Shown: one piece after another, positions 13,310 to 20,074 of the stretch
Layout of the letters: the number at the start of each line of letters is the position of its first letter
Position numbering within the stretch: position 1 is the first letter of the stretch
DNA from: RAM1 sp943372515
GTDB lineage: Bacteria; Pseudomonadota; Gammaproteobacteria; Burkholderiales; Burkholderiaceae_C
Direction: 5' to 3'
Length of the DNA stretch: 20,074 nucleotides
Assembly: GCA_943372515.1 (NCBI GenBank)
Contig: CALRYY010000076.1
Location: forward strand, 1 to 20,074
Position numbers and translations under genes: made by a program
Notes under the pieces: generated by a model
What the model was told of the DNA's origin: nothing
The model's database searches: none
The model's input: the letters and a program-made list of their open reading frames with translations, nothing else

Positions 13310-14239
13310 ATGGAAATACTGCTGCAACAGATCATCAACGGTCTGGTTCTTGGCAGCATGTACGCCTTGGTAGCGTTGGGCTACACCATGGTGTACGGCA
13401 TCATCAACCTCATCAACTTTGCGCACGGTGAAGTCCTGATGGTTGGTGCCCTGACCAGCTGGACCATCATCGGCCTCATGCAGGCGTCGATGCCCGGCTC
13501 ACCCGGCTGGGTGGTGTTGATCATCTCCATGGTGATCGCCTGCGTGGTGGCCGCGGCGCTCAATTTTGTGATTGAAAAGGTGGCGTACCGGCCCCTGCGC
13601 AACAGCCCCAAGCTGGCGCCCCTGATCACCGCCATCGGCATGTCCATCCTGCTGCAGACGCTGGCCATGATCATCTGGAAGCCCAACTACAAGCCCTACC
13701 CCACACTGTTGCCCGCCACCCCGTTTGAAGTAGGCGGCGCGGTGATCACCCCCACGCAGATCATGATCCTGGGCCTGACGGCCGTGTCGCTGGCGATCCT
13801 GATGTACCTGGTCAATTACACCCGTCTGGGCCGCGCGATGCGCGCCACGGCAGAAAACCCCCGCGTGGCGGGGCTGATGGGCGTCAAGCCTGACATGGTG
13901 ATCTCGGCCACCTTCATCATCGGCGCCATCCTGGCAACCATCGCAGGCGTGATGTACGCGTCCAACTACGGCACGGTGCAGCACACCATGGGTTTCCTGC
14001 CCGGCCTGAAGGCCTTTACAGCGGCCGTGTTCGGCGGCATCGGCAACCTGGCCGGCGCCGTGGTGGGCGGCATCCTGCTGGGGCTGATTGAAGCCATCGG
14101 CTCGGGCTACATCGGCACGCTGACCGGTGGTGTGCTGGGCAGCCACTATTCCGACATCTTTGCATTCATTGTGCTGATCATCATGCTCACACTGCGCCCG
14201 TCGGGCCTGTTGGGCGAGCGTGTGGCCGACCGCGCCTGA
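13310..14239 (+). CDS. livH: Branched-chain amino acid-type ABC transporter permease LivH
   Basis: A 309-aa inner-membrane permease, one half of the transmembrane channel of a LIV-I/HAAT-type importer. It opens MEILLQQIINGLVLGSMYAL and carries the family's ALGYTMVYGIINLINFAHGE (about 23-42) and the EAA-like loop GRAMRATAENPRVAGLMGV (about 175-193). It is hydrophobic throughout, with about eight segments. ATG 13310 follows an ACGGAGAA ribosome-binding site. It is first of four tightly spaced genes (livM starts 13 nt after its stop). No periplasmic binding-protein gene lies in the window, so the substrate may be branched-chain amino acids or a related compound (other amino acids, amides, urea). 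Confidence 0.93.
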   Translation: MEILLQQIINGLVLGSMYALVALGYTMVYGIINLINFAHGEVLMVGALTSWTIIGLMQASMPGSPGWVVLIISMVIACVVAAALNFVIEKVAYRPLRNSPKLAPLITAIGMSILLQTLAMIIWKPNYKPYPTLLPATPFEVGGAVITPTQIMILGLTAVSLAILMYLVNYTRLGRAMRATAENPRVAGLMGVKPDMVISATFIIGAILATIAGVMYASNYGTVQHTMGFLPGLKAFTAAVFGGIGNLAGAVVGGILLGLIEAIGSGYIGTLTGGVLGSHYSDIFAFIVLIIMLTLRPSGLLGERVADRA

Positions 14240-14252
14240 AGGAGAACAAGCC

Positions 14253-15332
14253 ATGCAGAAAAACAAACTCTATGTCTTCCTGGCAGCGGCCGTGGGCCTG
14301 CTGATCCTGCCGCTTTTGCTGCAGACCGCGGGCAACGCCTGGGTGCGCATCGCCGACATGGCGCTGCTGTACGTGCTGCTGGCCCTGGGCCTGAACATCG
14401 TGGTGGGTTATGCCGGCCTGCTGGACCTGGGCTTCGTTGCGTTCTTTGCGATCGGCGCCTACATGTTTGGCCTGATGGCGTCGCCGCACCTGACCGACAG
14501 CTTCCCGTGGTTTGCGCAGATGTTCCCCAACGGCCTGCACACGCCTCTGTGGATCGTGATACCGCTGGGGGCTTTTTTAGCGGGGATATTGGGCATATTG
14601 CTGGGGGCGCCCACGCTCAAGCTGCGCGGCGACTACCTGGCCATCGTGACGCTGGGCTTTGGAGAAATCATCCGTGTGTTCCTGAACAACCTGGACCATC
14701 CGGTCAACATCACCAACGGCCCCAAGGGCCTGGGGCAGATCGACTCCATCAAGTTTTTTGGCTTTGACCTGGGCAAGAAGCATGAATTCCTCGGCTTCGA
14801 ATTCGCCTCCGTCACCATGTACTACTACCTGTTCCTGGTGCTGGTGGTGGTCAGCGTGGTGATCTGCCACCGCCTGGAGCTGTCTCGCATCGGCCGCGCC
14901 TGGATGGCCATCCGTGAAGACGAAATCGCCGCGAAGGCGATGGGCATCAATACCCGCAACATGAAGCTGCTGGCCTTTGGCATGGGCGCCACCTTCGGCG
15001 GCGTGGCGGGCTCGATGTTTGCAGCCTTCCAGGGCTTTGTGTCACCTGAATCGTTCAGCCTCATGGAGTCGGTGATGATCGTCGCCATGGTGGTGCTGGG
15101 GGGCATTGGCCACCTGCCGGGCGTGATCCTGGGCGCCGTGCTGCTGTCGGCCCTGCCCGAGGTGCTGCGTTATGTGGCCGGCCCGCTGCAGGCCATGACC
15201 GACGGCCGGCTGGACTCCGCCATCCTGCGCCAGCTGTTGATTGCACTGGCCATGATCATCGTGATGCTGATGCGTCCGCGCGGCCTGTGGCCGGCGCCAG
15301 ACCATGGCAAGTCGCTGCAAAACCCCAAGTAA
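14253..15332 (+). CDS. livM: Branched-chain amino acid-type ABC transporter permease LivM
   Basis: A 359-aa second permease of the importer. It has the LivM signature LYVLLALGLNIVVGYAGLLDLGFVAFFAIGAY (split over about 43-74) and a cytoplasmic coupling loop GRAWMAIREDEIAAKAMGIN (about 215-234). ATG 14253 lies 8 nt after AAGGAG (14239-14244), and the frame upstream of it is not family-like. Near codons 103-119 (14559-14609) there is an unusual run of codons rare in this GC-rich window: ATA three times, TTA once and TTG twice within one membrane helix. It sits between livH (13 nt) and livG (11 nt), so it is translationally linked to both. Confidence 0.93.
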   Translation: MQKNKLYVFLAAAVGLLILPLLLQTAGNAWVRIADMALLYVLLALGLNIVVGYAGLLDLGFVAFFAIGAYMFGLMASPHLTDSFPWFAQMFPNGLHTPLWIVIPLGAFLAGILGILLGAPTLKLRGDYLAIVTLGFGEIIRVFLNNLDHPVNITNGPKGLGQIDSIKFFGFDLGKKHEFLGFEFASVTMYYYLFLVLVVVSVVICHRLELSRIGRAWMAIREDEIAAKAMGINTRNMKLLAFGMGATFGGVAGSMFAAFQGFVSPESFSLMESVMIVAMVVLGGIGHLPGVILGAVLLSALPEVLRYVAGPLQAMTDGRLDSAILRQLLIALAMIIVMLMRPRGLWPAPDHGKSLQNPK

Positions 15333-15343
15333 AGGAGCGCGAC

Positions 15344-16114
15344 ATGGCAGAAACCGTATTGAAAGTCGCCGGTATTTCCAAACGCTTTGGTGGCCTGCAG
15401 GCCCTGAGCGATGTGGGCATCACCATTGAACGCGGTCAGGTCTATGGCCTGATCGGCCCCAACGGCGCGGGCAAAACAACCTTCTTCAACGTCATCACCG
15501 GCCTGTACACGCCCGACAGCGGTACTTTCGAGCTGGCCGGCAAACCGTACCAACCCACGGCGGTGCATGAAGTGGCAAAAGCGGGCATTGCACGCACGTT
15601 CCAGAACATCCGGTTGTTTGCCGAGATGACCGCGCTGGAAAACGTCATGGTCGGGCGGCACATCCGCACGGGCTCGGGTTTGCTGGGCGCGATCTTTCGC
15701 ACACCGGGCTTCAAAGCCGAAGAAACGGCGATTGCCAAACGCGCGCAAGAGCTGCTGGACTACGTGGGCATCGGCAAGTTTGCCGACTACAAGGCCCGCA
15801 CGCTGAGCTACGGCGACCAGCGCCGCCTGGAAATTGCCCGCGCGCTGGCCACCGACCCGCAGCTCATTGCGCTGGACGAACCCGCCGCCGGCATGAACGC
15901 GACCGAAAAGGTGCAGCTGCGTGGCCTGATCGACCAGATCCGCAAAGACAACCGCACCATCCTGCTGATTGAGCACGACGTGAAACTGGTCATGGGCTTG
16001 TGCGACCGCGTCACGGTGCTTGACTACGGCAAGCAGATCGCCGAAGGCTCGCCTTACGACGTGCAGAAGAACGAAAAAGTCATCGAGGCCTACCTGGGCA
16101 CCGGTGGCCACTGA
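15344..16114 (+). CDS. livG: Branched-chain amino acid-type ABC transporter ATPase LivG
   Basis: A 256-aa nucleotide-binding subunit that powers the importer. It has Walker A GPNGAGKT (38-45), ABC signature LSYGDQRRLEIARAL (154-168), Walker B LIALDEPAAGMN (174-185) and the switch His in LIEHDVKLVMGLCDRV. The YGDQ form of the signature and the long insertion after RTFQNIRLFAEMTALENVMVG are typical of LivG rather than LivF. ATG 15344 follows AAGGAG at 15332-15337, which overlaps the livM stop codon. The gene ends 15 nt before livF. Confidence 0.95.
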   Translation: MAETVLKVAGISKRFGGLQALSDVGITIERGQVYGLIGPNGAGKTTFFNVITGLYTPDSGTFELAGKPYQPTAVHEVAKAGIARTFQNIRLFAEMTALENVMVGRHIRTGSGLLGAIFRTPGFKAEETAIAKRAQELLDYVGIGKFADYKARTLSYGDQRRLEIARALATDPQLIALDEPAAGMNATEKVQLRGLIDQIRKDNRTILLIEHDVKLVMGLCDRVTVLDYGKQIAEGSPYDVQKNEKVIEAYLGTGGH

Positions 16115-16129
16115 GCGGGAGCAACAGCA

Positions 16130-16846
16130 ATGGCACAAACACTACTGAAAGTCAGCGGCCTGAAGGTCGCCTACGGTGGCATCCAGGCCGTCAAGGGCGT
16201 GGACTTCGAGGTCCACGAGGGCGAGCTCGTCTCGCTGATCGGCTCCAACGGCGCCGGCAAGACCACCACCATGAAGGCCATCACCGGCACGCTGGGCATC
16301 AACGCCGGTGACATCGAATACATGGGCAAAAGCATCAAGGGCCAGGGCCCCTGGGACCTGGTCAAGCAGGGCCTGGCCATGGTGCCCGAAGGCCGCGGTG
16401 TGTTCACGCGCATGACGATCATCGAAAACCTGCAGATGGGCGCGTACATCCGTACCGACAAGGCAGGCATCGCCGACGACATGGAAAAGGCGTTCACGAT
16501 CTTTCCGCGCCTGCGCGAACGCAAGGACCAGCTGGCCGGCACCATGTCCGGCGGCGAACAGCAGATGCTGGCCATGGGCCGTGCACTGATGAGCCGCCCC
16601 AAGGTGCTGCTGCTGGACGAGCCGTCCATGGGCCTGTCGCCCATCATGGTGGACAAGATCTTTGAGGTGGTGGGCGACGTGCACGGCCAGGGCGTGACGA
16701 TTTTGCTGGTGGAACAAAACGCCAGCCGCGCATTGAGCATTGCCGACCGCGGCTACGTCATGGAATCGGGCGAAATCACCATGACCGGTGAAGCCCGCAC
16801 CATGCTGAACGACCCCAAGGTGCGCGCCGCGTACCTCGGGGAATAA
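16130..16846 (+). CDS. livF: Branched-chain amino acid-type ABC transporter ATPase LivF
   Basis: A 238-aa second ATPase of the importer. It has Walker A GSNGAGKT (38-45), the LivF-typical MVPEGRGVFTRMTIIENLQMGA (split over about 84-105), ABC signature MSGGEQQMLAMGRAL (139-153), Walker B VLLLDEPSMGLSP (159-171) and the switch region LVEQNASRALSIADRGYVM, where Gln replaces the usual His as in LivF proteins. A GGGAG site precedes ATG 16130. It is the last gene of the operon; the convergent outer-membrane gene ends 19 bp downstream, and no separate terminator is evident between them. Confidence 0.95.
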   Translation: MAQTLLKVSGLKVAYGGIQAVKGVDFEVHEGELVSLIGSNGAGKTTTMKAITGTLGINAGDIEYMGKSIKGQGPWDLVKQGLAMVPEGRGVFTRMTIIENLQMGAYIRTDKAGIADDMEKAFTIFPRLRERKDQLAGTMSGGEQQMLAMGRALMSRPKVLLLDEPSMGLSPIMVDKIFEVVGDVHGQGVTILLVEQNASRALSIADRGYVMESGEITMTGEARTMLNDPKVRAAYLGE

Positions 16847-16865
16847 GCAGGTAACAAACCCCGCG

Positions 16866-17468
16866 TCAGAACTTGTACTGCAGGCCCACGCTGGTCATGC
16901 GCACCGGGTCACGGCCGCCGGCAAACCGGAAGTCGTGGCTGTCCCAGTTGATGGTGGCCGCCATGTTGGGGGTGAAGTCGTAGCTGGCGCCAATGCCGTA
17001 AGACAGGCCAAAGCCATTGTCTGAACCGGCTGCGACGCCAGAGCCCGCGGCAGAAGTTGTTTGGGTGCGGCCATAGGTCGTACCGACCTTGCCCAGCAGG
17101 CTGAATGCTGACGTCATGGGCGCCTTGCCCACCAGGCTCAGGTTCAGGCCGTGGGCCTTGGTGTCGCCACCGCCGCGCGACACGCGGCCCATGTTCACAT
17201 AGCCCAGTTCCGCGCCCAGGTTGTCGCGGAACATCGAGCCAAAGTAAATGGAGCCTGCGGTGTCGGAATCTTCACAGCCGAAGGCGCCGGTGCCGCAACC
17301 GGCGCGGAAGTCCGATTTGCCAAGGTTCAGGCCCATGTAGCCGCGGCTCATGCCGGGCATCATGGACGAGCCCGAAGAGGTGGACGATTGCGCGGCGGCG
17401 GGCAGGGCAGCCGTGGCCGTGAGTGCGGCCAGGGCCAGGGGTGCAAGTGCGCGTGAGAGAAATTTCAT
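16866..17468 (-). CDS. Outer-membrane beta-barrel protein, OmpA-like fold
   Basis: A 200-aa protein with a Sec signal peptide (MKFLSRALAPLALAALTATA..., cleavage near AAAQ at about 27). The mature part of about 174 residues consists of amphipathic strands: GYMGLNLGKSDF, GAELGYVNMGR, FSLLGKVGTTYGRT, GLSYGIGASYDFTPNMAATI, then TSVGLQYKF. The terminal Phe preceded by alternating hydrophobic residues is the outer-membrane assembly (BAM) signal. The size suits an eight-stranded OmpA-type barrel without a peptidoglycan-binding domain. Two cysteines in the first loop (AGCGTGAFGC) could form a disulfide. GGAG precedes ATG 17468. It may be structural or a small porin; the sequence does not decide. Confidence 0.85.
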   Translation of the reverse strand: MKFLSRALAPLALAALTATAALPAAAQSSTSSGSSMMPGMSRGYMGLNLGKSDFRAGCGTGAFGCEDSDTAGSIYFGSMFRDNLGAELGYVNMGRVSRGGGDTKAHGLNLSLVGKAPMTSAFSLLGKVGTTYGRTQTTSAAGSGVAAGSDNGFGLSYGIGASYDFTPNMAATINWDSHDFRFAGGRDPVRMTSVGLQYKF

Positions 17469-17521
17469 CGGGGTCTCCAGAGAGTCAGTTACAACGAACT
17501 GCCACTTTAGGAAGCCCCTGC

Positions 17522-17546
17522 GCCCGCCCCCGTGGGACGGGCGGGC
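17522..17546. other. GC-rich inverted repeat downstream of the Bug-family gene
   Basis: GCCCGCCC (17522-17529) and GGGCGGGC (17539-17546) form a perfect 8-bp stem with a 9-nt loop, 40 bp after the stop codon of the binding-protein gene. There is no T-run on either strand, so it is not a standard intrinsic terminator. It could stabilise the 3' end or mark Rho-dependent termination. Confidence 0.4.
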
Positions 17547-17585
17547 CGTTAACTGTAGGAACTGTCTGGCGAAACCGCGCGCAGT

Positions 17586-18572
17586 TCAGTCCACCTTGGC
17601 GCCCGACGCCTTGACCACGGTTTCGTACTTGGCCAGTTCTGCCTTCATGAACGCGCCAAACTGCTCGGGCGTGTTGGGCACCGGCTCGGCCATCAGGCCG
17701 GCAAAGCGGGTCTTGGCCTCGGGCGAATTGAGCGCGGCCACAAACGCCTGGTTCAGCTTGGTCACCACATCGCGCGGCGTTGCTGCCGGCGCCACCAGGC
17801 CCCACCAGGTGTCGATGGCAAATCCTTTGAGCGTGTCAGCCACTGGCGGCACATCGGGCAGGGCGGGCGAGCGGCCCAATGTGGTGACCGCCAGTGCCTT
17901 GAGCTTGCCCGCGCGGATATTGGGCGCGGCCGTGGCCAGGTTGTCAAAGTTGAAATCCACCTGCCCGCCCAGCAGCGCCAGCTGCGCCGGGTTGCCGCCG
18001 TTGTACGGGATGTGCACCGCAAAAATGCCCGCGTCGCGCTTGAACATCTCGCCGGCCAGGTGGCCCGCGCTGCCGTTGCCGCCGCTGCCGTAATTGAGCT
18101 TGGCAGGGTTGGCCTTGGCATAGGCAATCAGGTCGGCCAGGCTGTTGATCTTGAGACGCGCCGCCGTGTCGGCGTTCATGACCAGCACATTGGGCACGCG
18201 CAGCATCTGGGTGATGGGGGCAAAGTCCTTGCCCGCGTCATACGGCATCTTGCTGAACAGCCACGGGTTGATGGCATGCGTGGCGACGGCCGCAATGCCG
18301 ATGGTCAGCCCATCGGCCGGTGCCTTGGCCACGATGTCGGCGCCGATGTTGCCGCCGCCACCGGGCTTGTTGTCAATGATCACAGGGCCCAGCGAATCCT
18401 TGACGCGCTCGGCCATGAGCCGGGCCGTCACGTCGATCGGGCCGCCGGCCGCATAGGGCACCACCAGGCGTATGGGCCTGGCCTGGGCCAGCGCCAGCTG
18501 TGGCGCAGCCAGCGCTACGGCCGCGGCGGAAATGACCAGGTGGCGGCGCTGCAAACCCGTGCGTGAAATCAT
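17586..18572 (-). CDS. Bug-family (TctC) tripartite tricarboxylate transporter binding protein
   Basis: A 328-aa periplasmic solute-binding protein of the Bug family, strongly expanded in Burkholderiales. The N-terminus has a signal peptide with a twin arginine (LQRRHLVISAAAVALAAPQ), possibly Tat-dependent. The mature protein shows family hallmarks: RPIRLVVPYAAGGPIDVTAR (about 32-51), VIIDNKPGGGGNIGADIVAK (about 64-83), NYGSGGNGSAGHLAGEMF (about 139-156) and a late RSPALPDVPPVADTL. Bug proteins usually bind carboxylates or related small molecules. No membrane (TctA/TctB) partner is nearby, so it may be an orphan receptor. Its ATG overlaps the stop codon of the upstream reductase (ATGA), implying translational coupling. 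Confidence 0.92.
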   Translation of the reverse strand: MISRTGLQRRHLVISAAAVALAAPQLALAQARPIRLVVPYAAGGPIDVTARLMAERVKDSLGPVIIDNKPGGGGNIGADIVAKAPADGLTIGIAAVATHAINPWLFSKMPYDAGKDFAPITQMLRVPNVLVMNADTAARLKINSLADLIAYAKANPAKLNYGSGGNGSAGHLAGEMFKRDAGIFAVHIPYNGGNPAQLALLGGQVDFNFDNLATAAPNIRAGKLKALAVTTLGRSPALPDVPPVADTLKGFAIDTWWGLVAPAATPRDVVTKLNQAFVAALNSPEAKTRFAGLMAEPVPNTPEQFGAFMKAELAKYETVVKASGAKVD

Positions 18573-19603
18573 GCTGTCTCCTTGTGCTTGTCGGCTTCGG
18601 TGGTGAACGAATCGGCGTAAAACTCGTCGGGCGGCAGGCCGCCCTGCGCTGTGTATTCAGCCCGGGCCGAATCCACCACGATGGGCGCGCCGCAGGCATA
18701 GACCTGGTAGCCCGACAGGTCGGGAAAGTCTTCCAGCACGGCGCGGTGCACAAAGCCCGTGCGGCCCGTCCAGTTGTCTTCAGGCAGCGCGTTGGAAATA
18801 ACCGGCACGTAAGTCAGGTTGGGCATCACGGCCAGCTGCGCCTGCACCCAGCTGTCCAGGTACAGGTCTGACGGGCGGCGCCCGCCCCAGTACAGCGTGG
18901 CCGGGCGGGTAATGCCCTTGTGCTGCATCTGCTCGATCACTGCCTTGATCGGCGCAAAGCCGGTGCCTGAGGCCAGCAGCACCATGGGTTTGGCGGAATC
19001 GTCGCGCAGGTAAAAGCTGCCATAGGGGCCTTCCACGCGCAGGATCTCTTTTTCCTTCATGGCATTGAACACATGGTCGGTGAACTTGCCGCCCGGCATG
19101 TGGCGGATGTGCAGCTCGACCCCGGGGCCGTTGTGCGGCGCATTGGCCATGCTGTAGCTGCGCCGCGCGCCGTCGCGCAAGATGAATTCAACATACTGCC
19201 CCGCGTGGTAGCGGAAGGTGTCGTTGGCCGGCAACTGCAGCTTGAGCACCATCACGTCGTGCGACATCTTCTCCAGCGTGATCACGCGCGAAGGCATTTT
19301 CTTGATGGGAAAGGCGCTTTCGTCAGTGACCTGGCGCGACTCGATCAGCACGTCGGTCTGCGCCACGGCGCAGCAGGTCAGGATGAAACCCGCAGCCTCT
19401 TCTTCGGGGCTCAGCGCCTTGACCTGGTGGGGGCCGTGCGTGACCGTGCCTTCCAGCTTCCTGCACTTGCACGAACCGCAGGCGCCGTCTTTACAACCAT
19501 AGGGCAGGCCAATGCCCTGGCGGATGGCCGCAGGCAGGATGGCCTCGTCAGGGTTGGCGGTGAAACTGCGCCCGCTGGGCTGCACGGTGATCTGGAACGT
19601 CAT
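18569..19603 (-). CDS. [2Fe-2S] ferredoxin-FAD-NAD(P) reductase (AscD-like)
   Basis: A 344-aa electron-transfer flavoprotein. Residues 1 to about 90 form a plant-type ferredoxin domain with cluster ligands Cys37, Cys42 and Cys45 (GCKDGACGSC) and Cys77 or Cys78. An FAD-binding domain follows, with RRSYS at 147-151. The NAD(P) domain has ASGTGFAPIKAVIE (211-224) and a C-terminal YACGAPIVVDSAR. This order matches CDP-6-deoxy-delta-3,4-glucoseen reductase and oxygenase reductase components. It takes electrons from NAD(P)H via FAD to the iron-sulfur cluster. The name AscD is customary, but no deoxysugar genes are nearby, so the true acceptor is unknown. I start at ATG 19603 (MTFQITVQPSG); the open frame to 19747 is not family-like. 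It overlaps the Bug gene by 4 nt. Confidence 0.9.
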   Translation of the reverse strand: MTFQITVQPSGRSFTANPDEAILPAAIRQGIGLPYGCKDGACGSCKCRKLEGTVTHGPHQVKALSPEEEAAGFILTCCAVAQTDVLIESRQVTDESAFPIKKMPSRVITLEKMSHDVMVLKLQLPANDTFRYHAGQYVEFILRDGARRSYSMANAPHNGPGVELHIRHMPGGKFTDHVFNAMKEKEILRVEGPYGSFYLRDDSAKPMVLLASGTGFAPIKAVIEQMQHKGITRPATLYWGGRRPSDLYLDSWVQAQLAVMPNLTYVPVISNALPEDNWTGRTGFVHRAVLEDFPDLSGYQVYACGAPIVVDSARAEYTAQGGLPPDEFYADSFTTEADKHKETA

Positions 19604-19647
19604 TCTTTGGGTATCCTCGGGCCTGTTTTCGCTGACACTCCCCGATT

Positions 19648-20074
19648 TTGCCCTCAAACCAAAGCCCCCTCGGCGCCCGGCCGGCCCGCTTTCGCCGCCC
19701 ACGCTTGCTGATCGTGGGCTGTGGTGACGTGGGTCAACGTGTGGCACGCATGGCCGGGCCCGGCATGCGGGTGCTGGCGCTCACGTCATCGCCCGGGCGC
19801 ATCCCCGCCCTGCGCGCCCAGGGCATCACGCCACTGAACGGCAACCTGGACGCCCCCGCCACGCTGCGCCGCCTGGCAGGCCTGGCCACCCACGTGGTGC
19901 ACATGGCACCACCCCCCGGCGATGGTCAGAGCCAATGGTGGCGCGACCCGCGTACCCAGGCCCTGCTGCGCACATTGCGCCTGCGCACGGCGCCTGCAGC
20001 GCTGGTGTACGGATCCACCAGCGGCGTGTATGGCGACTGTGGCGGCGCCCTGGTGGACGAAACCGCAGCACTGA
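19648..20074 (+). CDS. NAD(P)-dependent epimerase/SDR family protein, 3' part missing
   Basis: An open frame with no stop from 19636 to the window end encodes a Rossmann fold: LLIVGCGDVGQRVARMAG (nucleotide-binding G-x-G-x-x-G), then LNGNLDAPATLRRLAG, THVVHMAPPPG, and LVYGSTSGVYGDCGG, the strand with the Ser/Thr region of extended SDR proteins. The catalytic YxxxK lies beyond the window. No ATG precedes the conserved core. TTG 19648 gives a plausible 20-residue lead, TTG 19705 a start right at the core; I list 19648 with low certainty about the start. It resembles YeeZ-like putative epimerases. It is divergent from the reductase with 44 bp between starts, and its substrate is unknown. Confidence 0.8.
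   Translation, partial: MPSNQSPLGARPARFRRPRLLIVGCGDVGQRVARMAGPGMRVLALTSSPGRIPALRAQGITPLNGNLDAPATLRRLAGLATHVVHMAPPPGDGQSQWWRDPRTQALLRTLRLRTAPAALVYGSTSGVYGDCGGALVDETAAL

Noticed and set aside
15170..16138. A 322-codon minus-strand frame over livM/livG.
   Set aside because: It is antisense to genes with complete ABC transporter motifs and has no family-like sequence.

Overview
The window is a gene-dense, high-GC stretch of a bacterial chromosome. Its most likely source is a betaproteobacterium of the family Comamonadaceae (order Burkholderiales, Acidovorax-like). The reasons are the paired 'pimeloyl-CoA dehydrogenase' type subunits, a Bug-family (TctC) binding protein, a Crp/Fnr regulator between trxB and ftsK, a zinc-free L33, and GC-rich palindromic repeats at gene ends. 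This assignment is an inference from gene content; no rRNA or database comparison was available. No tRNA, rRNA, CRISPR array, transposase, phage gene or defence system was recognised. Nearly everything is housekeeping or transport.

Layout. (1) 1-2245, minus strand: yceH, then two subunits of a heteromeric acyl-CoA dehydrogenase, the second cut by the window edge. (2) 2258-4391: purN starts only 12 bp from yceH. It runs into a convergent DUF1653 gene, which in turn is divergent from an RsmB/NOP-type RNA m5C methyltransferase. (3) 4392-5797: a membrane fatty-acid desaturase with a regulatory-looking upstream region (DnaA-box pair, 16-bp near-palindrome) and a clean bidirectional terminator. (4) 5808-7457, minus strand: trxB, then rpmB-rpmG with their own promoter and a highly structured leader. 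Two copies of a ~75-bp palindromic repeat sit at the 3' ends of rpmG and trxB. (5) 7612-13064: a Crp/Fnr regulator, ftsK, lolA, a small convergent membrane-protein gene, and rarA. The ftsK-lolA-rarA order matches the one known from E. coli. (6) 13065-16846: an intergenic region with two terminator-like hairpins, then livHMGF, a branched-chain amino acid-type ABC transporter without its binding protein. (7) 16866-19603, minus strand: an OmpA-like beta-barrel, and a translationally overlapping pair made of a [2Fe-2S] flavin reductase and a Bug-family periplasmic binding protein. (8) 19648-end: the start of a divergent SDR/epimerase gene.

How parts work together: ftsK handles chromosome segregation, lolA lipoprotein transport and rarA replication-fork maintenance. 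rpmB/rpmG make two 50S ribosomal proteins. livHMGF encode two permeases and two ATPases of one importer. The acyl-CoA dehydrogenase pair probably forms one heteromeric enzyme.

The best second-look items are regulatory rather than new protein systems: the potential pseudoknot leader of rpmB-rpmG, the paired DnaA-box-like sites plus palindrome in front of the desaturase, the layered leader of the liv operon, and the repeat that supplies the last codons and stop codon of trxB. I did not find a convincing undescribed multi-gene system.
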